Shown one piece after another: positions 17,223 through 27,009 of a stretch of DNA of 64,000 bases. The DNA lies in contig NZ_JAEMNW010000007.1 in the NCBI RefSeq assembly GCF_016481275.1, positions 1 through 64,000 of the forward strand, written 5' to 3'. Below the pieces are notes generated by a model. The model saw only the letters and a program-made list of their open reading frames with translations, was not told where the DNA came from and made no database searches. The stretch's first letter is position 1, and each line of letters begins with the position of its first letter. A program made the position numbers and the translations under genes. The DNA comes from Antrihabitans auranticaus. Its GTDB lineage: Bacteria > Actinomycetota > Actinomycetes > Mycobacteriales > Mycobacteriaceae.

Positions 17223-18103
17223 GCCAGGCTCCTCGTTTTGACGGTGAACATGCCCTGCGGCCGGGCCTGCAGGAACGCGACGATGATGACGAACACGATG
17301 ACTTTCGCCATCGATGCCGTCGTCGAGTATTCGATGTAGGAGTTGAGTAGGCCGAGTGCGAAGGCTGCGATCACAGCGCCCTTGATCTGCCCGAGACCGC
17401 CGATGACGACAACGAGGAAGGCGTCGACCAGATAACTCTGCCCAGTCGTCGAACTCGTGGAGCCGATCAGCGTCAACGCGACTCCGGCGACGCCGGCCAG
17501 CCCCGAGCCGATGAAGAAGGTGCCGATATCGGTTCGCCTGCTGGAGATTCCGCTCGTCTCCGCAAGGTCGCGGTTCTGGACGACGGCGCGCATCCTGCGG
17601 CCGATCGGGGTCGTCTTCATCGCGACAGCGAGCGCCACGACGCAAACGACCGCAAGCACAAGGATGAAGATGCGGGTCTTCGGAACCACCGGCCCGAAGA
17701 TCTCGATGCCGCCGCGGAGCCACTCGGGAGTGACCACGTTCACCGCGGGAGCGCCGAAGATGTCGCGGGCCAGTTGCTGGAGGATCAGGCCGACGCCGAA
17801 GGTGACGAGGAGCGTGTCCAGCGGCCGGTGGTACATCCGCCTGATCAGTGTCACCTCCAGCAGCACGCCCATGAGACCGCCGACGAAGAATCCGACGACC
17901 AACGATATGAACAGCGAGATTCCCGCGGTGGAAAAGACTTGCTGCACAACGTATGCCGTGTAGCAACCCGCCATGATGAACTCGCCGTGCGCCATGTTGA
18001 TCACACCCATCTGACCGAAGGTCAGTGAGAGTCCCAGCGCTGCGAGCAGGAGAATCGAACCGAGACTCAGTCCCGTGAACAACTGCCCGATCATGACATC
18101 CAT
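17219..18103 (-). CDS. urtB: Urea-type ABC transporter permease UrtB
   Basis: 294 residues, LivH-like. FTGLSLGSILLLAALGLSL and GVINMAHGEFIMAGCYTAY match the first spans of UrtB; the ABC-ATPase contact NRDLAETSGIS and VVIGGLGQIKGAVIAA follow. It pairs with UrtC to form the channel. Gap to urtA is 59 bases, the largest in the operon, where attenuation or processing could tune SBP excess. Confidence 0.95.
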   Translation of the reverse strand: MDVMIGQLFTGLSLGSILLLAALGLSLTFGQMGVINMAHGEFIMAGCYTAYVVQQVFSTAGISLFISLVVGFFVGGLMGVLLEVTLIRRMYHRPLDTLLVTFGVGLILQQLARDIFGAPAVNVVTPEWLRGGIEIFGPVVPKTRIFILVLAVVCVVALAVAMKTTPIGRRMRAVVQNRDLAETSGISSRRTDIGTFFIGSGLAGVAGVALTLIGSTSSTTGQSYLVDAFLVVVIGGLGQIKGAVIAAFALGLLNSYIEYSTTASMAKVIVFVIIVAFLQARPQGMFTVKTRSLA

Positions 18104-18162
18104 AACGATGTCCGCCCTTCGTTCATGTGATCGTCGGATTCTTGCGTCAGTGCTGCGGCGGC

Positions 18163-19440
18163 TCAGTTGCCGCCGAGGTCCTTCGCCCAGTCGTAGGACG
18201 TCAGGTACGGGTCGGGCTTGATCGGGCTACCGGAATCCCAGACCGTGTAGATGAGTCCGTCGGGCCGGATCTCGCCGATACGCGCGGTCTTGGTGATGTG
18301 GTGGTTGCTACCGTCGAGCGTGACGAGCCCTTCGGGCGCGTTGAACGTGACGCCGTCCGCCGCTTCCTGAATTGCCGCAACGTCGAACGAGTTGGCCTTT
18401 TCGACCGTGTTCTTCCACAGGTAGACCGAGACGTAGGCGGCTTCCATCGGGTCCGAGGTCGGCTTGTCCGCGCCGTACTTCGCCTTGTACGCGTCGACGA
18501 ACGTCTTGTTCTCCGGCGAATCGACCGTCTGGTAGTAGTTCCACGCCGTCAGCTGGCCCGCAATGTTCTGCGCACCGATGCCGTTGACCTCTTCTTCGGC
18601 AATCGAGACGGACACGACGGGCATGTCCTTCGCCGTGAGACCAGCATTCGTGTACTCACGGAAGAAGGCGACGTTCGAGTCACCGTTCAGTGTGTTGAAT
18701 ACTGCGTCGGCATCGGCCGAGCGGACCTTGTTGACGATCGTCGAGAAGTCGGTGGACCCGAGCGGTGTGTAGTCCTCGCCCTTGATCTCGATACCGTTGG
18801 CAGCCGCGTATGCCTTGATCTCACGGTTCGCGGTCTGCGGGAAGACGTAGTCGCTACCGACCAGGTAAAGCGACTTGACGCCCTTCTCCTTCAGGTAGTC
18901 GAGCGCGGGGATGATCTGCTGGTTCGTAGTCGCGCCGGTGTAGAAGATGTTCTTCGAGTCTTCGAGGCCCTCGTATTGAACGGGGTAGTAGAGCAGCGAG
19001 TTCTTGTCTTCGAAGACGGGCAGCATCGCTTTGCGGCTCGACGAGGTCCAGCCACCGAACACCGCTGCGACGCAGTCGCTGCTGATCAGCTTCTCGGCCT
19101 TCTCCGCGAACGTCGCCGGAACCGAGTTGCCGTCTTCTGCGACCGGAACGATCTGCTTGCCGAGGACGCCGCCGGACGCGTTGATTTCATCGATCGCGAG
19201 TTGGGTCGAATCGCGAACTGTCACTTCACTGATCGCCATGGTGCCCGACAGCGAGTTGAGCATGCCGACCTTGACGGTATCGCCCGAGGTGTCGACGCAC
19301 GACGTGGCCGATTCCGTCGAATCTCCGGCCTTGGAACCGCAGCCTGCGAGGGTCAGCGCAGCTGCCGCAACGGCGGTGGGAATGGCGACAGCGCGCAGAA
19401 GGCGCTTGCGCTGACGATGTGGACCACAGGAATCAGCCAT
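18163..19440 (-). CDS. urtA: Urea-type ABC transporter substrate-binding protein UrtA
   Basis: 425 residues. An N-terminal signal with a lipoprotein box ([12 protein letters not shown], Cys near residue 34) anchors it outside the membrane. The periplasmic-binding core reads [17 protein letters not shown], then [17 protein letters not shown] and [20 protein letters not shown], all characteristic of urea/short-amide UrtA proteins rather than amino-acid LivJ. First gene of urtABCDE-gntR. No urease or urea amidolyase lies in the window, so substrate (urea or a short amide) is inferred from family only. Confidence 0.93.
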   Translation of the reverse strand: MADSCGPHRQRKRLLRAVAIPTAVAAAALTLAGCGSKAGDSTESATSCVDTSGDTVKVGMLNSLSGTMAISEVTVRDSTQLAIDEINASGGVLGKQIVPVAEDGNSVPATFAEKAEKLISSDCVAAVFGGWTSSSRKAMLPVFEDKNSLLYYPVQYEGLEDSKNIFYTGATTNQQIIPALDYLKEKGVKSLYLVGSDYVFPQTANREIKAYAAANGIEIKGEDYTPLGSTDFSTIVNKVRSADADAVFNTLNGDSNVAFFREYTNAGLTAKDMPVVSVSIAEEEVNGIGAQNIAGQLTAWNYYQTVDSPENKTFVDAYKAKYGADKPTSDPMEAAYVSVYLWKNTVEKANSFDVAAIQEAADGVTFNAPEGLVTLDGSNHHITKTARIGEIRPDGLIYTVWDSGSPIKPDPYLTSYDWAKDLGGN

Positions 19441-19532
19441 GAACGGGCCTTTCGTTCTTCCGATGAGGTGGTCGGTAGCACCGCAGAATGCGCACGTGTG
19501 CCACCGCCGAACACGCCGCGCGAGAACTGCGT

Positions 19533-19547
19533 ATACAGCGGCTGTAT
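19533..19547. promoter_or_regulatory. Inverted repeat upstream of urtA
   Basis: ATACAGC-G-GCTGTAT, 7-base perfect arms, 93 bases upstream of the urtA start. It is a candidate operator for the FCD-GntR protein encoded at the end of the operon. The 19441-19754 gap otherwise holds the two divergent promoters and no gene. Confidence 0.5.
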
Positions 19548-19716
19548 CCGTGATCGCAGACAGTAAAGGGGAAGTATTGCCACTGAATGACCGTCGATGA
19601 CGAGTTTGTGTCCGGTGTTTCTATCAGGTGAACGAATCCTCGTCAGGCCCGATTTGGCCAGGTGAACATAATTTGCGGTCGGCCGGACCGGCGCTGTCGA
19701 CGCCACCTACGATTAC

Positions 19717-19733
19717 TGACAAGTCTGGTGTCA
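19717..19733. promoter_or_regulatory. Inverted repeat near the fadE5 promoter
   Basis: TGACA-N7-TGTCA follows a good -10 candidate TACGAT (19708-19713) and ends 21 bases before the fadE5 start. It lies where transcription should begin, suiting a repressor site. The regulator is unknown. Confidence 0.35.
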
Positions 19734-19754
19734 CCGTCGACAAGGGAGTCTTGT

Positions 19755-21590
19755 GTGAGTCACTACAAGAGCAATGTCCGAGATCTCGAGTTCAACCTCT
19801 TCGAGGTGCTCGGTATCGGTTCGCTTCTCGACAGCGGCGCGTACGGCGATCTGGATACCGAGACCGCGATCAATGTGCTCGAGGAGGTCGCTCGTTTCGC
19901 GGAGGGCCCGATCGCCGAATCGTTTGCCGACGCCGACCGCGATCCCGTGCAGTTCGATCCGGCGACGCATTCCATCTCGATCCCGCCCGCACTGCGCAAG
20001 ACGATCGCTGCGGTCCAGGCTTCCGACTGGAACACGCTCGGTTTGCCCGAGGGCATGGGCGGCGTGGCAGCGCCCAAGGCAATCCTCTGGGCGATGCAGG
20101 AGATGATCATCTGCGCCAATCCCGCCGCGCTGTTCTTCAACATGGGTCCGCTGATGGGCAGCGTCCTCTACGGCGTGGGTACCGAGCAGCAGCAGCGCTG
20201 GGCTCAGCTGGGCTTCGAAAAGAAGTGGGCGGCAACGATGGTGCTGACGGAGCCGGATGCGGGTTCCGACGTCGGCGCCGGGCGTGCGAAGGCAATTCCG
20301 CAGGACGACGGAACCTGGCACATCGAAGGTGTCAAGCGCTTCATTTCCGGCGGCGACGTCGGCGACACTGCCGAGAACGTCTTTCATCTGACCCTCGCGC
20401 GCCCCGAAGGCGCTGGGCCGGGCACGAAGGGCCTGAGCCTGTTCTACGTTCCGAATTACCTGTTCGATCCCGAGACCCTCGAACTCGGTGCGCGCAACGG
20501 CGTCTACGTCACGGGCGTCGAGCACAAGATGGGCCTCAAGTCGTCGCCGACGTGTGAGCTCACCTACGGCGCAACGGATTTGCCGGCAGTCGGTTACCTC
20601 GTCGGTGAGGTCCACGACGGCATTGCGCAGATGTTCCAGGTGATCGAGAACGCTCGCATGACGGTCGGCGTCAAGTCGAGCGGAACGCTGTCGACGGGCT
20701 ACCTCAACGCGCTCGCCTACGCGAAGGAACGCGTGCAGGGCGCGGACCTGACCCAGATGACCGACAAGGAAGCACCCCGTGTGGCGATCACGCGGCACCC
20801 CGATGTGCGGCGCAGCCTGATGATGCAGAAGGCGTACGCGGAGGGCCTGCGGTCGGTCTACCTCTACACCGCGGCACACCAGGACAACGATGTGGCAGAA
20901 CTGGTTTCGGGCGCTGGGCCCGATCTTGCCCACCGCATCGACGACCTCCTGCTGCCAATCGTGAAGGGCGTCGGATCCGAGAAGGCCTACGAACTCCTGA
21001 CCGAAAGTCTGCAGACGCTCGGCGGATCGGGATACCTGCAGGACTATCCGATCGAGCAGTACATTCGCGACGCAAAAATCGACAGCCTCTACGAGGGCAC
21101 CACCGCAATTCAGGCGCAGGACTTCTTCTTCCGCAAGATTGCCCGCGACCGCGGTGTCGCGTTCGGCCACCTCGCCGGGCAGATCAAAGCCTTCATCGAC
21201 GGTGGTTCCGACGGCGACTCGCTACAGGCCGAACGCGCACTGCTCAGTTCCGCACTCGACGATGTGCAGGCGATGACGATGACGCTGACGGGCTTTCTCA
21301 TGGGCGCGCAGCAGACCCCGTCCGAGCTGTACAAGGTCGGTCTCGGTTCCGTGCGCTACCTCTACTCGGTCGGCGACCTGGTGATCGGCTGGCGGTTGCT
21401 GGTCAACGCCGAAACTGCGCTCGCAGCACTGGCGGCCGGCCCCGAAGCCAAGGACGTTCCCTTCTATCAGGGCAAGGTTGCAGTCGGATCGTTCTTTGCG
21501 AAGAACGTGCTGCCGAAATTGGCTGCTACGAAAGCGATCCTCGCCGCCATCGACAACGACATCATGGAACTCGACGAAGCGGCGTTCTAG
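19755..21590 (+). CDS. fadE5: Acyl-CoA dehydrogenase, FadE5-like
   Basis: 611 residues, the same length as M. tuberculosis FadE5 (Rv0244c), with the shared N-terminus SHYKSNVRD and C-terminus [12 protein letters not shown]. The enzyme oxidises acyl-CoA to trans-2-enoyl-CoA with FAD in beta-oxidation. [45 protein letters not shown] and the catalytic-Glu region [16 protein letters not shown] are present. I chose GTG at 19755: AAGGGAG lies six bases ahead and upstream residues are not family-like. A 127-residue membrane protein follows after 16 bases. Confidence 0.96.
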   Translation: MSHYKSNVRDLEFNLFEVLGIGSLLDSGAYGDLDTETAINVLEEVARFAEGPIAESFADADRDPVQFDPATHSISIPPALRKTIAAVQASDWNTLGLPEGMGGVAAPKAILWAMQEMIICANPAALFFNMGPLMGSVLYGVGTEQQQRWAQLGFEKKWAATMVLTEPDAGSDVGAGRAKAIPQDDGTWHIEGVKRFISGGDVGDTAENVFHLTLARPEGAGPGTKGLSLFYVPNYLFDPETLELGARNGVYVTGVEHKMGLKSSPTCELTYGATDLPAVGYLVGEVHDGIAQMFQVIENARMTVGVKSSGTLSTGYLNALAYAKERVQGADLTQMTDKEAPRVAITRHPDVRRSLMMQKAYAEGLRSVYLYTAAHQDNDVAELVSGAGPDLAHRIDDLLLPIVKGVGSEKAYELLTESLQTLGGSGYLQDYPIEQYIRDAKIDSLYEGTTAIQAQDFFFRKIARDRGVAFGHLAGQIKAFIDGGSDGDSLQAERALLSSALDDVQAMTMTLTGFLMGAQQTPSELYKVGLGSVRYLYSVGDLVIGWRLLVNAETALAALAAGPEAKDVPFYQGKVAVGSFFAKNVLPKLAATKAILAAIDNDIMELDEAAF

Positions 21591-21606
21591 CGCCGGAGGA
21601 GGGTAA

Positions 21607-21990
21607 GTGGACATCGTCCTCGCACTCGCGGCTGTCGTCATCGCCTTCGTGACGATCGGGCTGTGGTTCTGGAGTACGGCGCCGGGCACAGCCGTATACG
21701 GCGGCCGGCTGCAGACCTGGGGCGCGTTGAATCGCTCGATGGTGACCCGGGTGCTGCCGCCCGGTGCCGACCCGGACATCTGGACCAGGCTGCTCCACCG
21801 TCAGCAATGGATGACGATCAGCATGATGCTGTTCTTCGTCGTATTCGGGCTGAACGAAATTTACGATGCGTTCAACCGCACCGGCTGGCGGATGTGGCTT
21901 GCGGGGGCACTCGCCGTGCTGTTCTTCGTACTCGCAGGTTTCACCGCCAAGCGGCTGCGTGCGGGCTCGGCGCTGCAAGCCCAACTCTGA
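21607..21990 (+). CDS. Small membrane protein of unknown function
   Basis: 127 residues with three predicted spans: residues about 2-24 (IVLALAAVVIAFVTIGLWFW), 70-88 (MTISMMLFFVVFGLNEIYD) and 98-117 (WLAGALAVLFFVLAGFTAKR). The start GTG at 21607 follows a very strong GGAGGAGGGTAA leader. It is 16 bases downstream of fadE5 and probably cotranscribed. I do not recognise the family. It may be a membrane accessory of the acyl-CoA dehydrogenase, an inference from linkage only. Confidence 0.8.
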   Translation: MDIVLALAAVVIAFVTIGLWFWSTAPGTAVYGGRLQTWGALNRSMVTRVLPPGADPDIWTRLLHRQQWMTISMMLFFVVFGLNEIYDAFNRTGWRMWLAGALAVLFFVLAGFTAKRLRAGSALQAQL

Positions 21991-22001
21991 GCCGGATCGA
22001 C

Positions 22002-23411
22002 TCAGCGAAGAACGTACGGCGACACCGAACTTCGGTGTTCGCTGATGTCGAGATCTTTGCCTAGTGGCGGGAACGCGCGCTGTGGGCAGTTCGCTCGTTC
22101 GCAGACGCGGCAGCCGGCACCGATGGGTGTCGCTGCGGCGTCGTCGAGATCGAGTCCGTCGGCATAGACGACTCGGCCCCCGTGGCGCAGTTCGCAGCCG
22201 AGGCCGATGGCAAAAGTCTTGCCGGGCTGGCCATATCGTGATGCCCGGCGCTCGACCGTCCTGGCGATCCAGAGGTACTTCCGTCCGTCAGGCATCTGCG
22301 CGATCTGGGTCATGATCTTTCCCGGGTAGGCGAACGTCTCGTAGACGTTCCACAGCGGGCAGGTGCCGCCGCTCGACGAGAAGTGGAATCCCGTGGCGGA
22401 CTGGCGTTTCGACATGTTCCCGGCGCGGTCGACGCGAACGAACGACCAGGGCACACCGCGCTGCTTCGGGCGCTGCAGCGTCGAAAGTCGGTGGCAGATC
22501 GTCTCGTAGCTCTGTGAGAAGAAGGCCGAGAGGCGCTCGATGTCGTAGCGGAAGTCCTCGGCCACATCATGAAATCGGCCGTACGGCAACACTGTTGCGG
22601 CGGCGAAGTAGTTCGCGAAGCCGAGCAGCGCCAGCTTGCGTGACGCGTCGGAGGTGAAGTTGCCCTCGCTGACCAACTTGTCGAGCAGGTCGCCGCATTC
22701 CAGATAGGCGAGCTCTGCGGCGAACTTGAAGATCTTCTGGCCGCCGGAGAGGTGCGGTGAAATCTCGAGGACCCGATTCTCAGGGTCGTAGCGGTGCAAC
22801 ACATTTGCGCCGAGATCGATCCGTTCGACGATCTGCACGTCGTGGGTTCGGGTCAGCCGGCGTGCAATTTCACCGGCGACATCGCCGCGGTGAAACCGCA
22901 TTCGGGCGGTGAGATCTTCTGCGGCACTGTCGAGATCGTGGAGGTAGTTCTGGCGTTGATAGAAGTAGTCGCGAACCTCTTCGTGTGGCTTGCTGATAGA
23001 TCCGCTGCCCGACCCGTCGGCAAAGCGCTCCTCGGTCGCGGCAGCGAGTTGGGCGGTGGTGTTGCGGTAGCGGCGATGCATGTTGACCATCGCGCGGGCG
23101 AGGCTCGGGTGGCTCTGGACCATCTCGGCGATCTCTTGCGCGTCCGAGCTGATCCCCATTTCCTGGTCGAGCGCAACCTCCTGCAGTTCGGCGATCAACC
23201 GGGTGTCGTCCTGCGACGAGAAGAACGTGGTGTCGACGCCGAAGACCTCGCTGATTCGCAGTAGCACGGGAACGGTCAGCGGTCGGACGTCGTGCTCGAT
23301 CTGATTCAGGTAACTCGCCGAAATTTCGAGCGCCTGCGCAAGCGCGACCTGGCTCATGCCGCGCTCGGTGCGCAGTTGTCTCAACCGAGCTCCGACAAAG
23401 GTCTTGGACAT
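22002..23411 (-). CDS. ramB: RamB/ScfR-type regulator of acetate and fatty-acid metabolism
   Basis: 469 residues. N-terminal XRE helix-turn-helix (LRQLRTERGMSQVALAQALE, SASYLNQIEHDVRPL, residues about 8-55), a central IrrE/M78-like domain (FKFAAELAYLE) without a clear HExxH, and the C-terminal domain ending in a Cys cluster GAGCRVCERANCPQRAFPP. This is the RamB architecture (M. tuberculosis Rv0465c; C. glutamicum RamB), which controls isocitrate lyase and acetate genes according to carbon source. aceA lies at 32103. I chose ATG at 23411 at the conserved MSKTFVGARLRQLR N-terminus; the frame runs further but overlaps the promoter. Confidence 0.95.
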   Translation of the reverse strand: MSKTFVGARLRQLRTERGMSQVALAQALEISASYLNQIEHDVRPLTVPVLLRISEVFGVDTTFFSSQDDTRLIAELQEVALDQEMGISSDAQEIAEMVQSHPSLARAMVNMHRRYRNTTAQLAAATEERFADGSGSGSISKPHEEVRDYFYQRQNYLHDLDSAAEDLTARMRFHRGDVAGEIARRLTRTHDVQIVERIDLGANVLHRYDPENRVLEISPHLSGGQKIFKFAAELAYLECGDLLDKLVSEGNFTSDASRKLALLGFANYFAAATVLPYGRFHDVAEDFRYDIERLSAFFSQSYETICHRLSTLQRPKQRGVPWSFVRVDRAGNMSKRQSATGFHFSSSGGTCPLWNVYETFAYPGKIMTQIAQMPDGRKYLWIARTVERRASRYGQPGKTFAIGLGCELRHGGRVVYADGLDLDDAAATPIGAGCRVCERANCPQRAFPPLGKDLDISEHRSSVSPYVLR

Positions 23412-23455
23412 AAGGCCAGCGTACGGGCTTGTTCCGCCTTGCGAACATCGCGTTC

Positions 23456-23463
23456 GCAAATTT
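23456..23463. promoter_or_regulatory. GCAAATTT motif upstream of ramB
   Basis: GCAAATTT, within TTCGCAAATTT, lies 45 bases upstream of ramB. The same 8-mer occurs upstream of aceA (31917-31924). Known RamB sites contain TTTGCAAA-like cores, so this is a candidate autoregulatory box. Eight bases alone could recur by chance. Confidence 0.4.
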
Positions 23464-23540
23464 AGCTGACGAATGCCGCAGTTCCAGTCCGCAGCATGCT
23501 GTGCAGCTCTACGCTTAGTTCCACAGTTCTGGAGGTCGAG

Positions 23541-24791
23541 ATGACGGGTGCCGGAATTCGCCGGACTATGGCGATCTTGGTCGCGGTATTGGCGATCGTT
23601 GTTGCGGCGGCGCCGGCCGGGTCCGCCGATCCGATCGGCGACCTGATGAATCCGAGCCACGATCCGGCTGCATTGCTGCCGACGCCGACCGGCGATCCGT
23701 TCATGTTCGCGCCGCCGGGGTTCGAGAACGCTCCGCCCGGAGCTGTCCTGAAGGTGCGGCCGGTCGCCGCGGGACCCCTGCTCACGCCGGCAGCGTCCAC
23801 GCAGCTGCTGGTGCGGTCCAACGACTCGAAGGGCAATCCCATCCCGGTCGCGACGACGGTGCTGGTCCCGCTCGCACCGTGGCCTGGGGGTGGCCCGCGA
23901 CCGGTCGTCGGTTACAACACGGCGATCGACTCTCTGGGTCTCGACTGCGTACCTTCGACGACGTTGCAGCGCGGCACCGAAATCGAGCTCGTCCCGATAA
24001 ACATGCTGCTTTCACGCAACTACGCCGTCGTCGTCACGGATCATCAGGGTCCGCGGCAGTCCTACGCCGGCGGCCGAATCTCTGGTCACGCTGTGCTGGA
24101 CGCGTTGCGAGCGGCGGTGAACGCGCCGTGGCTGGGTCTGTCACCGGCGTCACCGATTGCGTTGAGTGGCTACTCCGGCGGAGCCATCGCAGCGGGCTGG
24201 GGGGCGGAACTGGCACCCTCCTACGCTCCGGAACTGAACCTCGTCGGCGCGGTAATGGGCGGAGCGCCAGTCGATTACGCGATGCTGCTGGGTTCGATGA
24301 ACGGCCGCAACGCCGCCTCGGGCGTGTTTCTCGGTGCGACGCTGGGCGTGGCTCGCGAGTACCCCGAGTTGTTCGGCCTACTCAACGACAACGGTTGGCG
24401 ACTCGGGATGATGGCGAAGGACTGGTGCCTGACGGCACTGGCGCCGGCGGGGTTGGTCGCGCCCATACCGGTCGAGGCGCTGTCGGATGTGCCGAACGTC
24501 GTCAACTCACCGGTTGCACGGGAGGTCATGGCAGCTACCCGGATGGGCGGCGAGGCGCCGCGGGCTCCGGTGTTTCTTTACCAAGGCAGACAAGACATCT
24601 GGATTCCGACCGAGGGCGCGCAGCGGCTCTACAACGACTGGTGTGCTCGGGGCGCGAGCGTTCAACTTGCCGAACTCGTCGGCGAACATCTGATCGTCGC
24701 GGTGTCGGGTCTGCCCGCCGCGATCGGCTGGATGGACGATCGGTTGGCCGGCAGGCCGAGTGCGCCGGGGTGCAGTCGCTTCAACGGTTGA
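23541..24791 (+). CDS. Secreted LIP-family lipase
   Basis: 416 residues. A signal peptide with hydrophobic core MAILVAVLAIVVAAAPAGSA ends near residue 30, so the protein is exported. The mature part resembles Candida-type secretory lipases: VVGYNTAIDSLGL, nucleophile ALSGYSGGAIAAGW (G-x-S-x-G), and a late acid/His pair in YQGRQDIWIP and VGEHLIV. ATG at 23541 follows GGAGG with five bases. It may release fatty acids outside the cell. It is divergent from ramB, which sits 129 bases away, so shared regulation is possible. Confidence 0.92.
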   Translation: MTGAGIRRTMAILVAVLAIVVAAAPAGSADPIGDLMNPSHDPAALLPTPTGDPFMFAPPGFENAPPGAVLKVRPVAAGPLLTPAASTQLLVRSNDSKGNPIPVATTVLVPLAPWPGGGPRPVVGYNTAIDSLGLDCVPSTTLQRGTEIELVPINMLLSRNYAVVVTDHQGPRQSYAGGRISGHAVLDALRAAVNAPWLGLSPASPIALSGYSGGAIAAGWGAELAPSYAPELNLVGAVMGGAPVDYAMLLGSMNGRNAASGVFLGATLGVAREYPELFGLLNDNGWRLGMMAKDWCLTALAPAGLVAPIPVEALSDVPNVVNSPVAREVMAATRMGGEAPRAPVFLYQGRQDIWIPTEGAQRLYNDWCARGASVQLAELVGEHLIVAVSGLPAAIGWMDDRLAGRPSAPGCSRFNG

Positions 24792-24828
24792 CCTTGACGT
24801 GTCGCAGGCCGCACAGCAAAATCAGCAC

Positions 24829-26103
24829 GTGAATCGACCATCCAAGAGAGTAATGGGCTGTCTTGCCCTGCTGACGACCGCTGCGCTTTCGATGACGGCA
24901 TGCGGATTCGGGGGATCGGACAGCGACTCCGGCGGTGACGATTCGGGGAAGACGACGGTCAGCTTCCTCGCGCCGACCTACCGCGACGGCGCCGATGGCA
25001 CGAAAGCCCTGTGGGACAGCATTATTGCGGACTTCGAAGCGAAGAATCCCAACGTCGACGTCGTGCTCGAAATGCAGTCGTGGGACAACATCAACGACGT
25101 TCTGCGGACGAAGCTGCAGTCCGAATCAACCACTCCCGACGTGCTGAATATCGATGCGTACGCCGACTTCGCGAAGGACGGCCAGCTCTACGAGGCCAAG
25201 GACGTGGTGTCGCAGAGCGTTCTAGACGACTTCCAGCCCGGATTCGCGAAGAACGCATCGCTCGACGGCACGCAGTACGGTCTGCCGATCGCTGCGTCGA
25301 CGCGCACGCTCTTCTACAACAAAGACCTCTTCGAGCAGGCCGGCGTGACGGCGCCGCCGAAGACCTGGGACGAGTTGCTGGCCGCCGCGCAGAAGATCAG
25401 TGCGCTCGGCAACGGCATCGCGGGTTACGGTCTGCCGCTGGGCAACGAGGAGGCGCAGGCCGAGACGTCGATCTGGACGTTCGGCGCCGGCGGGTCGTGG
25501 GGCGACGAGACCGAGCTGACGATCGACACCCCGGAGAACCTGGCGGGCGTCGAGCAGATCGAGACGATGATCGACGCGAACGTCACGCAGCCCAATCCCG
25601 GTTCCACCGACCGGAAAGACGTCATCAACAACTTCATTCAGGGCAAGATCGGCATGATCGAGGCGCACCCACCGACGGTAGGACTCATCGCGGCCGGCAA
25701 TCCAGGACTCAATTACGGCACAGCACCGACACCGACGAAGTCCGGCGAACCGGTAACGCTCGGGGTCGCGGACCATCTGATGGCGTTCGAGAAGGACGGC
25801 TCGAAGGCCGACGCGATCAAGGCCTTCCTCGACTACTTCTACGCGACAGACGTCTACGCCAATTTCGTCAAGACGGAGAACTTCATTCCGTGCACGGTCA
25901 GCGCGGGTGCAGTGCTGGCCGACGAACCGGTTATCAAACCGTTCCTCGAGACGCTTCCCGCCGCGAAGTTCTACCCGAGCAACAACCCGAATTGGGCTGC
26001 GGCGCAAGGCGCACTCAAACAGAACATGGGCACGCTCGGGCAGGGTGAAAGCCCTGCCGGGGTCCTCGGAACCGTCGAGGACGCGGCGAACGCCGGCAAC
26101 TAG
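24829..26103 (+). CDS. Sugar ABC transporter substrate-binding lipoprotein
   Basis: 424 residues, extracellular solute-binding family 1. The lipobox SMTACGFGG places the lipidated Cys near residue 24. Mature features: SFLAPTYRDG, PDVLNIDAYADFAKDG, GLPIAASTRTLFYNKDLFEQ, and a C-terminal IPCTVSAGAVLADEPV that is typical of oligosaccharide/trehalose-like binders. GTG start at 24829 gives a normal signal peptide. Followed directly by two permease genes. The sugar cannot be deduced. Confidence 0.92.
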   Translation: MNRPSKRVMGCLALLTTAALSMTACGFGGSDSDSGGDDSGKTTVSFLAPTYRDGADGTKALWDSIIADFEAKNPNVDVVLEMQSWDNINDVLRTKLQSESTTPDVLNIDAYADFAKDGQLYEAKDVVSQSVLDDFQPGFAKNASLDGTQYGLPIAASTRTLFYNKDLFEQAGVTAPPKTWDELLAAAQKISALGNGIAGYGLPLGNEEAQAETSIWTFGAGGSWGDETELTIDTPENLAGVEQIETMIDANVTQPNPGSTDRKDVINNFIQGKIGMIEAHPPTVGLIAAGNPGLNYGTAPTPTKSGEPVTLGVADHLMAFEKDGSKADAIKAFLDYFYATDVYANFVKTENFIPCTVSAGAVLADEPVIKPFLETLPAAKFYPSNNPNWAAAQGALKQNMGTLGQGESPAGVLGTVEDAANAGN

Positions 26104-27009
26104 GTGTCGGATTCTGGACTGCAATCGCGGCGGCGAAGCAAGGACTTCGTCGCCGCGCTGCCATGGATCGCGCCGGTCGTCCTTCTCATCGGCGCAATCG
26201 TCGTATTCCCGGTCGGCTTTCTGTTCTGGACGTCGACGCGTGACCTGAACCGGTACGGGAAAGACCAGGGGAGTGCGGGTTTCGACAACTTCTCGAATCT
26301 CGCAGACACCCGCGGGCTCGCGCTTGTGCTGACCAACACGGTGATCTGGGTGGTCGCCGTCGTCGGTATCACGCTGGTCTTGTCGATGGCGCTTGCCCAG
26401 TTCTTGAACAAGGACTTCCCAGGCCGCAAGCTGGTGCGGCTTGCGGTCCTGGTGCCGTGGGCGGCATCGGTGGTGATGACGACGACGATCTTCTATTACA
26501 TGCTCGGCGAGTTCGGTCTCGTCAACCAGTTGCTGCTCGATCTGGGCCTGATCGACGAGGGATTCACCTTCATCGGCGAGCCGCGGGCAGCGTTCGTACT
26601 CGCGATCGTGGTCGGCGTGTTCGTGTCCATCCCGTTCACCGCGTACACGATCTTGGCTGGGCTGCAATCCATTCCGGGCGAGGTCATCGAGGCATCCCGC
26701 GTCGACGGCGCGAACGCCTGGCAGCGGTACCGGTTCGTCGTCCTGCCACAGCTGCGACCGGCAATCGCAGTGGCAACGATCGTGAACATCATCAACGTGT
26801 TCAATTCGCTGCCGATTCTGCAGGTGCTGACCGGCGGGATCGCGGGCTACAAGGCGGACACCACAACAACATTGACGTTCAAGTTCATCCGCGTGGACGG
26901 CAAGATCGACACGGCCGCGGCGTTGAGCGTGGTGAACTTCGCGCTGATCCTCGGGGTGATCGCGATCTACGTCATCGCGGTGAAGCCGCTGCGGGCGGTG
27001 GATCGGTGA
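26104..27009 (+). CDS. Sugar ABC transporter permease 1
   Basis: 301 residues, MalF-like, about six spans. The EAA loop EVIEASRVDGANAWQRYRFVVLPQLRPA contacts the ATPase. GTG at 26104 follows the SBP stop with no gap. It forms a heterodimeric channel with the next gene. No ATP-binding gene exists in the cluster. Confidence 0.93.
   Translation: MSDSGLQSRRRSKDFVAALPWIAPVVLLIGAIVVFPVGFLFWTSTRDLNRYGKDQGSAGFDNFSNLADTRGLALVLTNTVIWVVAVVGITLVLSMALAQFLNKDFPGRKLVRLAVLVPWAASVVMTTTIFYYMLGEFGLVNQLLLDLGLIDEGFTFIGEPRAAFVLAIVVGVFVSIPFTAYTILAGLQSIPGEVIEASRVDGANAWQRYRFVVLPQLRPAIAVATIVNIINVFNSLPILQVLTGGIAGYKADTTTTLTFKFIRVDGKIDTAAALSVVNFALILGVIAIYVIAVKPLRAVDR

Noticed and set aside
17223-17966. Upstream extension of the urtC frame
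   Set aside because: It overlaps urtB and encodes Arg-rich nonsense; GTG at 17222 with GTGA coupling is the real start.
18127-19566. 479-codon open frame on the plus strand opposite urtA
   Set aside because: Arg/Asp/Val-rich antisense frame of a high-GC gene; urtA on the other strand is complete and conserved.
19731-21170. 479-codon open frame antisense to fadE5
   Set aside because: No recognisable motif; fadE5 occupies the plus strand.
25222-26667. 481-codon open frame opposite the sugar SBP and permease
   Set aside because: Low-complexity Arg/Asp composition without domains; the genes on the plus strand are certain.
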